Positions 10,690 through 21,194 of a stretch of DNA of 37,767 nucleotides are shown in pieces; positions within the stretch are counted from its first letter, which is position 1, and each line of letters starts with the position of its first letter. Under the pieces are notes generated by a model that was not told where the DNA came from, searched no databases, and worked only from the letters and a program-made list of their open reading frames with translations. The position numbers were made by a program, and so were the translations under genes. This stretch comes from Chromera velia (Eukaryota; Sar; Chromeraceae). The stretch spans positions 27,501 through 65,267 of the forward strand of contig JAHBMJ010005782.1 in the NCBI GenBank assembly GCA_018398765.1. The letters run 5' to 3'.

Positions 10690-12260
10690 TTCTGCAGGTC
10701 TTCTTCTGACGTTGAACATGGCCAGCAACGAGATAGAGAACCCACGTATCATCAGGATCTACGGTCGGTCAGGAGGCGGAGGAAGCCTAGAGGGCTGTGA
10801 TACAAAAGAGAAAGAAAGAGAGAAATCAGCGTCGCAGAGGAGGAGAGAGAGCGTCATTATTCCGTGTGCCACACTTGATCTGCTTCTTGTATGCTGTTTT
10901 CATGGGCGTGCAATACAGCTTGAGGGGTGATGTGCCTTGTTGCTGGATGCTGGTCCAGACTCCGGTAGCCTGCAGATATGCTCACGGGGCAACAACGGAC
11001 GGGGGGTTCCCTCCCTCCCTCCAGCTTGCATGCACATGCAATGAATCAAATGGGGGGTCAGTCTACCTGCATGTCGATCGAATTCCGGACTGTTCCAGCA
11101 ATGGGTCGAATGAATAATGCATTTCTCTCTGCAAGACTGTCGACTCCTCGTCTGTCTGTCTGTCTCCCTGCAGGACCGCCCCCCCTGATCGAGTACATGC
11201 GGCGCGTTTCACGAACTTGGAACTCCTTGTAAGTCAACAAATGTGCAAGAGTATGTTTCCGTGCGTTCGTCTGTCTTTTGTGAGTCTCTCTCTATCTGTC
11301 TCTATGTGTATGCGTCTGCATTCCTTTGATTATTCATCCAACATTCTTCTTTTCCGTCCCTCCGCTTTTCTCTTTCAGCCGCCGAGTGGAGGTACAGGCG
11401 GTAGAGCTGGGGCCCAGCAGCAGCAGCAGCAGCAGCAGTGCGGCTTCCGACACGACCACCTGTGCCCCCGAAACGGCCCGCATGGCGTCCTCTTTAGATC
11501 TCTTTGAGGAAGTCTCCCCTTACACAGCAGAACCCGCAGGCTGTACTGCACAGTCATCATCGAGACAGGCCCAGTCGGACCCCACGTGCGTGTGGCCTGT
11601 GCGTCTGTCCACAGAATCTGCGTGGACCGTCAGAGCTCGGGGGGTGGGGGCGTCTCTGCATGGTGGAGGGGAGTCGTCCAGTCGTGGCAGCTTTGAGTCG
11701 GATGTGGGGAAGGGTAGTGCATCCCTAGTTGAGGCGGGGGGAGCGGCTGGGATTAGGGAAGGGGTGAGTGAAGGTGCTCCTTGCGTGAATGAAAGTTTAG
11801 TTGGAGGTCAGACGGGAAAGAGGAAAGTGAATGGTGACGAAGAAAGGGAGGGAGCTGCGGGAATGAGCAGACAAGGAGATGGGGGCGCAGGAGACGAAGC
11901 AAACGGTAGCAGTGACTCGTCTTCTCACCGGTGGAAAAAACTGAGATCTGAATATGAACAGCCGCAGGGGCGGCCTCACTCGTCGGCTGCGATGATTTTG
12001 CACGTACAGGTCAGCAAAGGTTCTGTTCTTTTTTCGTTCCTCCACAGTGCCTTTTTGCTTTGTCTTGGAAGGAACCTACGCTGCTTGTCCTCTTGCTTTT
12101 TTCCGGCAAGTCTTGTGGTAGTGTGGAGAAAAGCCGACAAAATTCTTTTGGCGCATGGGAGAGCACCAAAGGAGGCCTTTGTATGTAAACGCCGTAAAGG
12201 CAAATGGAAACAAACTTGCAATGATTTGTGCCCATCAATTGTGATATCTCTCTAACCCCG

Positions 12261-12318
<58 letters not shown>

Positions 12319-14340
12319 ACTCTCTGTCACATGATGCATGCAGGTTCCCCCCTTCAGAGGAAAATTCGACGCCAACGCGGCCCTCCGACTTGGGGTTCCC
12401 TCAGGGCCTCTGAGGGGAAAGCTGACAAGGGGGGAGAGCGTCACACTCCCGGGGGGACGAACGGTCGGTTAATTGGTTTGTTTGAGGGGGGGGCAGATTG
12501 GCGAGTCTCTTGCTTTGGTGTCTGCTTGTTTTTCCGTGTCTGAAACGTGGGGAGGGTGCTTTGTTGCTATTTGTGTCTGTCTTCTCATGTGTGCTCACAG
12601 ACTGACCATTCGCGTGTGTACGTTCAATAGTCCGTACTTGCCAGGTGATACATGCCTTCAAAAGTGACTGCAGATACACCCCCATGAGGTCATGTCTCCT
12701 GACACAAGGGGAGGCGACGCTCTGATTCTCGACGCTCCCGATGTCCACGCTCTGAAATCTCTGCTTGGCACCTTCCGAGAGGAACACACTGCAGAGATAG
12801 AAAAGCATGAAGAACGATGGAGGGGGGGGGTTCGCACGGATTCATTGGCCTTTATTTTCTATCTGATGCCGCCTGAGGTGTGCGCGTCGCCGCTTCTAGA
12901 TGAAGTCGTTGATGTGCTGACGGCTCCTGCCAAAGATGGGGAGAAGGCAGTGGAACACGTCTTTTGTGATCGGTCGGCTTTTTCTCCTGCTCTCTCGTCT
13001 TGAAAGTTTGCGGTGACGGTTCATAAAGGGCAATTTGGACAATGTTAACAATTGTTGAATTTCAAGAAGTGCCACTCAGCGAGTGACCGATCACACATTC
13101 TTCGATGTCACAAGACTCTGCTGTCATATCGATTCTTTCTCATGTCGGCATCTAATTATTTCTGAACATTCAAATCTGCCAGCCACTTCAGTCAGCTTGA
13201 GTTTCCTTCCCCCCACCGCTCGATCGCATGCCCTTGCAGCACCGGAGAGGGCCTTCCCGCCGCGCTTCTCCAGGGCGCCTCCTGTCTGCAGGCCCTGCTC
13301 CACGAGGCCCTTCCGAGACTCTTCCCTGCAATCCTCCGAGGGGCTGCAGGGCCAGCGGCAGACAGTGGAGTGGCCAACGAACTTCTGCGCAGACGCGGCA
13401 GAGAGGACAGGCGCTCCGATACGATAGATGCTAAGTCCCTCACGACATTCGTCTTGTCGCCGTCGAAAAGCGTGAGTCAGTTCGCAGGACTACATGCATC
13501 TCTGCGTGATCTTTCTCTTCTTCAATATTGAAATATTGAACTGCCGTGATGCTGATTCATGGACCAACTTCTCTCTGTGGTCCCGGGATGCTCCGGGCGC
13601 CTGTGCGAGTCGGCCTGCCTTCCTTCCTTTGTACTGCATTTCTCTTCAACTCCCTTCATTCTTTCGGCAGGACTGGAATAAAATTCCAAAAAATAGACGG
13701 AGAGGAGGGCTGCAGGAAGGGAAGGGAAGCGATGAGATGCTCTTCGTGATGAGGCTCCTAGAAGCTTGATGTTTCGATTTGCAAGTATAAATGGTCGAAT
13801 GTGCCCGTTTTCTGCTCTCTCCTTGTGACGAAAAACATATCTTCCCTGCTAGGATCAAGTCTCCTTCTCCTTCTTTGTCTTTCTGCTTTGTTTCCTTTCT
13901 CTGGTTCCTTGTTTTTTCAGGTCGGAGTGGATGCCGCGCGAGAGCTGTCACAGCTGCGGCCTCGATTTGACCCGAAGAGACTCCAGCCTGTCGGGGAGGC
14001 AGTGGAGCAATGCAAGAGGTTGTCTGCAGCTCTGGAGAGCAACAGAGGGTGTGGGGGCGGGGGGAAGTTGGAAGGTCTGGAGGTTCTCTTTCTGGGCACA
14101 GGGTCCATGTTGCCTGTCAAATACAGGAACGTCTCCTGCATTCTGCTGAGGTGGAAAGATGCAGGTAGGCAGAAAATGAGAGGATGGGTCCGCACTAAAA
14201 GAGACAAGCACGGGAGGAAGGGAAAAGAAAGGAAGAGAGAGAAAAGAGGGAGCCAGGGAGGGTGTCGGGTCGCTTTCACAGAAAAACTTCTTGCGTTTTT
14301 CTCGCTTTTCGCGGAAGAGAGAGACATCTTGGTGACTCTG

Positions 14341-14383
<43 letters not shown>

Positions 14384-17348
14384 ATTATATGTATATATGG
14401 GTGTGTATGTGTGTGTGTGTGTGTGTGTGTATTTGCGTGCAGATGGAACGCCATCTTGCATGATGTTCGATTGTGGGGAGGGTTCTGTCAGTCAGCTATT
14501 TGCCGCTTGTACCGGATTTGAGGAGTTTAAACGCCATTTGGAAGGACTGAAGGCAATCTTCATATCTCATAGGTAAGCATGGAAAGGAGGTCCCTTGGTT
14601 GATCCGCCAAACACACCCAATTGAAACCCTGTCTCTGCCTCAAGCCCTTGTTTGCCCAACGCATGGATTTTCTGGGTGTAGAGAGTAAAATCGTGGGTAG
14701 TGAAGGGATTGAGGTGAAGAGAAAGGGCCGGACTTTTGACTGTTGTTTCTCTGGTTGACCGAAGTGACTCTTCATGCCGGTCGGTCTGTGCAGACACGAG
14801 GACCACTTTTTCGGCCTCCCGTTTCTGCTTTCTGCTCGACGGGAGCTGTTGCCGTCATCTGAACCTCCGGTGGTCATCGCGCCTCGGGATCTTCTGCCGT
14901 GGTTGGAATTTGTGGACGCGACTGTTGAGGGCTCTCCGATGAAATTCGTTGCGGCTGAGCTCTTGGAAGTCTGCTTTTTCAAAAAGGGGAAAGGGGGGGA
15001 CGCAGGGGGTGGGAGGGGATCGCTTTTGAATTTGGAGGCCGAGGTTGTTGAGGGTGCAGACCTGGGCGTACACCTTGATTTGACGGAAGCGGAGGCAGCA
15101 CTGGATGCTGTAGAAGAACCCACAAGCGCCTCGATACTGAACAGGGGGGACTGCGTGCGTGAGGTGGGCAGGTTTGGTCGGCATTGGTCTTTCCGGATCC
15201 GCTAAAGAAAGTCAACAGCTTTTTTTTGTAGAAACCTTTTTTGTCACGTACTGCTTCCCCTCTTGGCACTTTGAAGCGGCTCGGTAGTTTTCCTTCTGAA
15301 CTGGAAGATGTGTGTAAAGGGTTGACAGCAGGACGCGTACTCAATCTGCGTGTGTACGTGCAGAAGGACCTCCTTCGTGAGCTCCACGAAAGGTTGGGTG
15401 TGACCTTGCACTGCTGCAGGGTACCCCATCTTCGTGACTCTTTCGGTCAGTCGATCATTTGCTCTGTCATTCGATCATTCAGTCAGTCAGTCAGTCAGTG
15501 GGTCAGGGAGTGGGTCCATCAAGTGATGCAGTTACTCAGTCAATCACTCGGCCGGTTAGTCAGTTTCTCAGCTTTTACATTCGTGAACGACAAACGCGAA
15601 TGTGATTGTCGTCCGCTTGTGTATCCTCCTGGCTGGCCCTCCACTGACTGCTGTTCTCTGATCCCCCTGCTGCAGCTGTCCGGGTCTCGATGGAGCGTCC
15701 AGGACACTCAGAGCCCGTCTCCCTCGTTTACTCAGGTCAGTCAAACTGCAGCGACACACAGAGCCGCTGTAAAGAAGTTTTTTGTTTCTCTCCCTCTCTT
15801 CTCTTCACGAGTTTGCATCCAGAGGACAAGGTGGACATCTGGAATCTTTGAATTGTTTTGGTTGACAGATCTGTATTGAACACCAGACTTTTCCCCTTCA
15901 TTGCAGGAGACACGAGACCAACGCCAAACGTGATAGCACTGAGCAGGAATGTGGACGTTCTGATTCACGAAGGTGTGTGTCTCCTCTCGCCAGTTTGAAC
16001 GCTTGATTGATTGATCTACTGAATGATTGAAGGATCCATGAGTGGGCTGGCCTGCGGGATGAATGGAGGGACGGTTTGCATGATTATTGATTACATCGGT
16101 TGGTCGGATCTCTGCTTTCTGCATGCCTCCCCATCAACTGTGAACGGCACGTTATTCAACTTGCATGCATTCTCAACCTCATTGCTCTTTGTGTTTCTTG
16201 TCGCGGTCATGATTGTAAAACGCCCCGGGCGTGTGCCGCGTTTGTGTTGGTGAAGCAAATGTGTTTCCCAATCCTCTTTTTGCATGCAGCCACCTTCATG
16301 ACAATCGAAGTTGACGCCGCCATTTCGAAAAGACACAGTACTCTCAAGGAGGCACTTTATATTGGTTAGTCAAATTCAGCAATTGACTTCTTTTTCTCTG
16401 TCTCAAGTTCACAAATCTCAAACAATTATGGCTCCACTACATGCTCAGCTAAGCCTATGATGGTGCTGTTAAAGATACAGACCAACGGCGGGATCGATAA
16501 AATGTGGCCTGCATGGATGCATGCCATCAGGCAGTTGTACCGTCCTGTTGTCCCTCCATTGTCTCTGCGCGAGAAGCTTCACAGAATTGGCTCAGGCCTC
16601 CTTTCCGCATCAATTGAGGCCTTCTCCCTCTGCATGGATCTGCTGGAATTGATTCACCTGATGAAGAGAGAGAGATCCCGACAGCCTGCAGGACAAAGTT
16701 CGGGTCGAGCACATGCATTTTCCGAAACTTCGTGCAGGTCGCTTGTCCGGGTGCAAACTCCTTATCCTCACCCACTTCAGTGCCAGGTACCCCAAGGTCA
16801 TGCCAGTGGTCAGCAGCAGATAGCCAGCCTAGACAGGTCGTGGTAGAGACTGATGGTGCACGGGGGGGAGACTGGTTCGTGTAGCTTGGCCGTTTTTTAA
16901 GTGCGATTGTACTATGATTATGAGTATGCTCTGACCACAAATAATGTCCTTGTGCTTGCAGCTGAATCATCGGCAAACGCGTAAATTGGTTGAAAGGCGA
17001 TTGGCGTCACTCACTGAGGGGGCGCGGCAGACAGAAACTGAACAGCCAAATGAGGGTGGCAAAGAGGCCCATGGTCGAGAAGGGGAGGAAGAAGAAGAAG
17101 AAGACGACGAAGGGGAAGACTGCATCGAAGCACGCACCATTTATGCATTTGATTTTTTGAATGTCCAGCTCGATCTTTTCCCCGCCTACACGCCTGCCTT
17201 TCTCTCACTCGTTCCTCTCGTAGAGGGGTTAGGCGACGATTCTGACCCTGAGAAGGGCCCAGATGGCTTGAATGCAGGTGATGGGGCTGGGGTGGACCTC
17301 ACAGCGGCTGTGGTTGCTGAAGAAGGACATTGTTGCGCTCGAATCTAG
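9684..17348 (+). CDS. ELAC2: Ribonuclease Z, long form (tRNase Z / ELAC2-like), 19 exons
   Basis: tRNase Z cuts the 3' trailer from precursor tRNAs. Hand-built exons, all frame-consistent: 9684-9755, 9878-9939, 10039-10104, 10175-10263, 10698-10763, 11174-11228, 11379-12009, 12344-12463, 12674-12972, 13240-13471, 13921-14164, 14443-14572, 14794-15163, 15232-15445, 15676-15735, 15907-15972, 16290-16364, 16738-16805 (or to 16796), 16962-17348; about 1,101 residues. The N-terminal inactive beta-lactamase half shows NSGENTQR, GGLMGLLLTL and IYGPPPLIEY. The C-terminal half shows LFLGTGS (about 622-626), DCGEG, the metal motif HRHEDH (688-693), VPH (about 878), YSGDTRP, HEAT, KRHST, LTHFSARYPK and YAFDF (about 1035). 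The exon at 11379 encodes a low-complexity insert with eight serines. The residue before the catalytic Asp is Glu rather than the usual Ala. The third join from the end, the last donor and the C-terminus are the least certain; another frame open at 17330-17440 could give an alternative tail. Confidence 0.93.
10330..10690. repeat. Intron 4 repeats: 45-bp duplication and CTGT-bounded element
   Basis: Within intron 4 of the tRNase Z gene, GCCACTTTCTTCTCCTGCAC is repeated at about 10339 and 10434, each copy followed by CTTT-TTCCAAGTGACCT. After it come two CTGT/GTCT tetranucleotide tracts (about 10526-10564 and 10658-10689) enclosing TTTCTTTCTTTTTGTCTGTT and GTTCATGAAGAAAAGGAGG. A closely similar stretch lies in intron 3 of the monooxygenase gene (about 30973-31110), so this is a dispersed intronic sequence. 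Confidence 0.6.
12257..12317. repeat. (TC)n(TG)n microsatellite in intron 7
   Basis: A TC run passes directly into a TG run just upstream of the exon at 12344. Similar TG tracts sit before the exons at 9878 (9836-9861) and 14443 (14341-14430, a TA run then TG runs), so dinucleotide tracts repeatedly occupy the 3' half of introns of this gene, where a pyrimidine tract would be expected. Confidence 0.8.
14341..14431. repeat. (TA)n(TG)n microsatellite in intron 11
   Basis: About ten TA repeats pass into TG repeats, then TATATG and another TG run, ending 12 bases before the exon at 14443. Open frames across it are repeat artefacts. Confidence 0.85.
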
Positions 17349-17437
17349 ATGGATGCATGGACGTCTACAGCTGGACCAGCGAATTCGATCATTGCACCAG
17401 ATGCATGAAGCCTACAAAGCCATAAGTTCCCTGTTAG

Positions 17438-17886
17438 ATCGACACACAGTGACCAGATTTGATTTGATAGGATTTGATTTGATTTGATTTGAGCTTCAAG
17501 CTCAAATCTGATAAGATTTGAGGTAGATTTGAGGTTGAAGTCTAGAGGTCACTCTCGACAGCACTGAAGACGACATGACACAGTCGACACCACTAGCAAA
17601 TCCTACAAAGCCCTACAGACAAGAAAATCACTAAAAACTAGACAAAAAGCTAAATTAAGACTCTCAAAATTAATGAGCTATTGTCGAAGCTAAGAGCTTA
17701 CATAAGTTTTTATCTTAGAGTCATCCTACAGAGTCACCTCAAAGATTTGAGGTTAAAGGGTCAGATTTGAAGTAGATTTGATAGGATTTGATAGGCCCTA
17801 TCATACTAAAGCTTCTCAGGCCTAAGATTTGATTTAAGGTTAAGCCCTACTTCAAATCAAATCAAATCTGATCACTATCGACACAC
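17438..17886. mobile_element. MITE with 21-bp inverted ends and 10-bp target duplication
   Basis: The element proper is 17448-17876 (429 bases). Its left end AGTGACCAGATTTGATTTGAT and the reverse complement of its right end, AGTGATCAGATTTGATTTGAT, match at 20 of 21 bases. It is flanked on both sides by ATCGACACAC (17438-17447 and 17877-17886), which is a 10-base target duplication. The interior is non-coding and full of GATTTG repeats, with an internal palindrome GAGCTTCAAGCTC. The size, inverted ends and 9-10-base duplication fit a Mutator-like non-autonomous element; the superfamily is inferred. It landed about 90 bases after the tRNase Z stop. Confidence 0.8.
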
Positions 17887-17891
17887 TGTTT

Positions 17892-19239
17892 TTGTCCGGC
17901 AATATTATATTCTCACTAGCATTCTCATAGATCTGCATGCTATGTCTCTAGCAGCCTAGCTACTACGTAGTATGTCTGGACCTCACTGTTTGTAACACTT
18001 TGTCAAATCAGGCAATTGCGAAGAGTTATTTTTAAATTCAAATTTTTACGGTTTTTAGTTTTAATTTAATCTTAACTAGAATTCTAAATGCATGATGATG
18101 ATATAAAGGATTAAATCTCAGACTAGATCCCAGGCCGAAGCCTAAGTCACTGTCAAGACCATGAAATACTAGATAAAATAACTAAAAGTTTTGGAACAGT
18201 TTGAATTAAATAATTTGGATCTTGTAATACTTTGCCGCTGCTTTGGGGGTAGCGGCAGGACAGACAGAGAGCTAGACCCAGAGACGCGGCCTAGACAAAG
18301 AGATGGATCTCTAAACTCTACAGACTCTAGCTCAGTCTGAAGATCTCAGTCAGCTAAAGGATTGGATACAGATAGATCCTTAGCCTTTCGTAGAGTCGAA
18401 AGGATTCAGGCTTAACTTCTGTTAGCTTGCTGAGAGATGATAGACTCACGACCGGATAAAAGGAACGAACGATCTCAGCGAGATGGCTCAGCCGCTTAGA
18501 CAAACTCTTTGAAGACCGGTTCCCGCTAGGGTTCCCGCGCGAACGCAAAGACAAGCTTTCCAGGGCTAGACAGACATGCAGAACACGGCGGCGGGCGATC
18601 AAAGCAAAGGCGGCGTGCATGCGAGAAGGACCGGGAGGCGGCGGCGGGACGGCGGCGCCAGGAGGTAGGACACTACAATCTCAGATGATTCGAAACTTGG
18701 TCGCATTCGACAAAAATTAAAATCTGATCGAGTTGTTAGAAAAAATTTGGGAAAAATTCAAGTTATCATCTGATTTGAAAACGTACCCTAAAAAATTATG
18801 TGTACTGATATTAAGGAAACTGTGGGCCTAGTCTATGGTAATGATTGATGTAGATCTATGTGTTAAGTGCCAGTGAAATAGAAGGAAGTCACTTTAATTT
18901 CTAGGGTTTGAATCAGATTGATTCAAATTCATAAAAATCTCTAGTAAAATCTAGTAGCATAAAACTTAGATATATTATAAAAGGCAGTTAAAAGGCTGGA
19001 CACATTAGTAATAGTAAGTATACTCCATTTCAATAAATACATGCAAACCAAATATATTAGCATTAGTGCAACATTATATTATTAATCTTCTATTCTGGGA
19101 AGACATATCATTTTTTTAAAAAAATCGTTTGACAGCTCCTATAGAACAGCTTATATTGAAGTGTGATCACACAAAATATGTCTAACTAGGACAATTCATA
19201 TCTCGTTCAAGTAAAACCAGGCCATGGCAGAAGCTCTCA
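17892..19239. repeat. 1.35-kb direct repeat, copy 1
   Basis: Nearly colinear with 21195-22539, differing by scattered substitutions and a very few short indels (roughly 95-97% identical by eye). The shared sequence starts at TTGTCCGGCAATATT and ends at GGCAGAAGCTCTCA. It is mostly AT-rich with a GC-rich core near 18510-18665 (GGCGGCGGGACGGCGGCG). No inverted ends or target duplication were found, so it may be a dispersed transposon copy or half of a segmental duplication. Confidence 0.85.
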
Positions 19240-20057
19240 TCTATGAGGAATGACAAACTAAATATCCGTATATCCAAGATATTTGATTATGAAATATCCA
19301 AATATCCAGATATTTGAAGATATTTAGGGAAATTTGTGATATTTCAAGATATTTTAAGATATTTAATGATATTTCACCAAATAATTATTTCAAATAATTT
19401 GATTATCATTATTATTATCTTTCATTATCTTATGTATGAGTCAGACTTAGGGACAGACTACGGATCAGACCTAGGGTCAGACTGATATTACGATTCACGA
19501 CACCCCAATCAGCTTCATGGCTATTCATGGCATATGGGTCGCAGACCGCGCGCGGGCCGCTGGGGTATGCAGGGGCATGCAGGCATTAATTGGCATATAT
19601 ATGCAATCCGCGCATCCTGCGCGCCGCCGCGGCCGCTGGCCCATGTATGCATTGTATGCTTTTTTGGAGACCAGTTGGCCTCCATATATGGCCTCCAGAG
19701 TTTTTTGCCGCGCAAAACATCATAAAACTGCCTCAGTATTAGTTAGTAACTCTGAATTAGCTCTGAAATGCTTGGAGATTTAAGTGTTTCCATTACAGAT
19801 TGGAGAGCTCCATCGCTTTCCCATCCAGTACGCTGGCCTCAGTGCAGCTGTGATTTTTTTCTCCGTCGTCTCCACTGATTTTTGAGAGTATATCCTTGTT
19901 GTTGTTTTTTCCAGAATTTTTCGTGTCGCCCTATCAACTTGCTTTTGAGGCAAAAATGAAGGTCGCTTGGAGCATTAACGCTGTGCACCCTGGTGTGTCG
20001 TGTGTTATAGAGTGCTCGTCTCCTTCGTTTCTTTTCTCTGCATCCACCATCCGTACA
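19240..20057. other. AT-rich spacer with a GC-rich GCATG island
   Basis: From 19260 to 19430 the sequence is dominated by degenerate GATATTT / AAATATCC repeats. At about 19515-19700 it switches to a GC-rich island with CCGCGCGCGGGCCGC, GCCGCCGCGGCCGC and several GCATG/ATGCA strings, which resembles islands at 9185-9280 and 34195-34280. No gene is supported. Confidence 0.5.
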
Positions 20058-20059
20058 AT

Positions 20060-20790
20060 GGCGAGGGAAACATTTTTCCTTGGCAAAACGGGCACTTGTG
20101 TTGACAGAAAGCAGACTTGTCATCGGTTCCATAGCACGAACAGTGAGTGTATCCTCCCCCAGCTTGACGTCTCTCTTTGTTTTCCTCTCTCCCTACCCAC
20201 ACAACAGTAAGGCAAACATTTTCCTTCGTGAGACAGACCCTTGTGCTGACAGAAAGGAGACTTTTCAGCAGTTCTGCACCACAAGCAGTGAGTGTATCCT
20301 CCCCCAGCTCGACGTCTCTTTGTTTTCCTCTCTCTCTATCCACAGAATAGCGAGGCACAAACATTTTCCTTCGTGAGACAGACTCTTGTGCTGACCTCAT
20401 CATCAATTCTAAAGCACGAACAGTGAGTGTATCCTCCCCCAGCTCGACGTCTCTCTTTGTTTTCCTCTCTCCCTACCCATACAACAGCGAGGCAAACATT
20501 TTTCTTCGCGAGACAGACCCTTGTGCTGACAGAAAGGAGACTTTTCAGCAGTTCTGCACCACAAGCAGTGAGTGTATCCTCCCCCAGCTCGACGTTTCTC
20601 TTTGTTTTCCTCTCTCTCCATCCACAGAACAGCGAGGCACAAACATTTTCCTTCACGAGATAGACCCTTGTGCTGACAGAAAGGAGACTTCTCAACAGTT
20701 TTGCAGCATAAGCAGTGAGTGTATCCTCCCCCAGCTCGACGTCTCTTTGTCTTTTCCTCTCTTCCCATCCACAGAACAGCGAGGCGAGAC
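20060..20790. repeat. Tandem array, five units of about 145 bp
   Basis: The landmark AGTGAGTGTATCCTCCCCCAG recurs at about 20142, 20287, 20422, 20567 and 20714, giving spacings of 145, 135, 145 and 147. Each unit carries GAGACAGACC(C/T)TTGTGCTGACAG (third unit partly deleted), then GTGAGT, a pyrimidine-rich stretch and a CCACAG or ACAACAG end, so every unit looks like an exon piece followed by a 55-65-base intron. The exon-like parts differ in length (80 and 82 bases where measured), so they cannot keep one frame. I treat it as a minisatellite, possibly born from duplication of an exon-intron unit. Confidence 0.8.
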
Positions 20791-20795
20791 AGACC

Positions 20796-21040
20796 TTCCA
20801 TCGTTCATTCATTCGTTCTTTCCCTTTTCTTCCCTTCCCTTCCGTTCCATTCCTTCGTTTCTTCCTGCCTTCCTTCCTTCTATTCCTTCTTCCTTCCCTT
20901 CTTTCCCTCCTTCCTTCGTTTCCTTCCTTTTCTTCCTTCCTTCCTTCCCTTCTTCTCCTTTCTTCCTCTCTTCCTTTCTTTCTTCCTTTCTTTTTTTCTT
21001 CCTTTCTTCCTTCCTTCCCTTCCTTTCATCCTGAGAGACT
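20796..21040. repeat. TTCC/CTTCCT pyrimidine-only tract
   Basis: About 240 bases almost entirely C and T on the plus strand, built from TTCC and TTTC units. The Ser/Phe-rich and Lys/Glu-rich open frames across it are composition artefacts. It follows the 145-bp array directly. Confidence 0.9.
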
Positions 21041-21058
21041 TCTTTCCTTCTATCCATA

Positions 21059-21194
21059 TGTTTGTTGGAGAGTATTCCCTGGTGGAGCCCTTTACGCAAA
21101 GGGACGGCAAGGTCCAAACTGCCGAGAAAAACTTTGTGGTTGGAGCCATTGATGGGGGCCAGGATGACTTCGGAATGGTTAGAGGGGGGCAATA
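21059..21194 (+). pseudogene. Gene-like fragment cut by 1.35-kb repeat copy 2
   Basis: From an ATG at 21059 the frame reads GEYSLVEPFTQRDGKVQ, then TAEKNFVVGAIDGGQDDFG, a balanced composition quite unlike the simple repeat before it, for about 45 codons before running into the 1.35-kb repeat. No family was recognised. It may be the remains of an exon truncated by the repeat, or chance; the call is weak. Confidence 0.3.

Noticed and set aside
16669-16737. Longer version of the tRNase Z exon starting near 16669 or 16675
   Set aside because: Those starts lack a pyrimidine tract; the acceptor CGTGCAG at 16737 keeps the phase and directly gives YIGRLSGCKLLILTHF, which matches the family better.
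18354-18620. 88-codon minus-strand frame, also open at 21657-21923 in repeat copy 2
   Set aside because: Most base differences between the copies change the amino acid, so there is no sign of protein-level constraint; it is probably open by chance.
20060-20790. Possible CRISPR array because of regular repeats
   Set aside because: The units are about 145 bases with no short conserved repeat plus variable spacer pattern, and the DNA is eukaryotic.
20409-20812. Long minus-strand frames across the 145-bp array with repeated Cys/His
   Set aside because: They result from the tandem repeat itself; the spacing of Cys and His varies and matches no zinc-finger family I can name.
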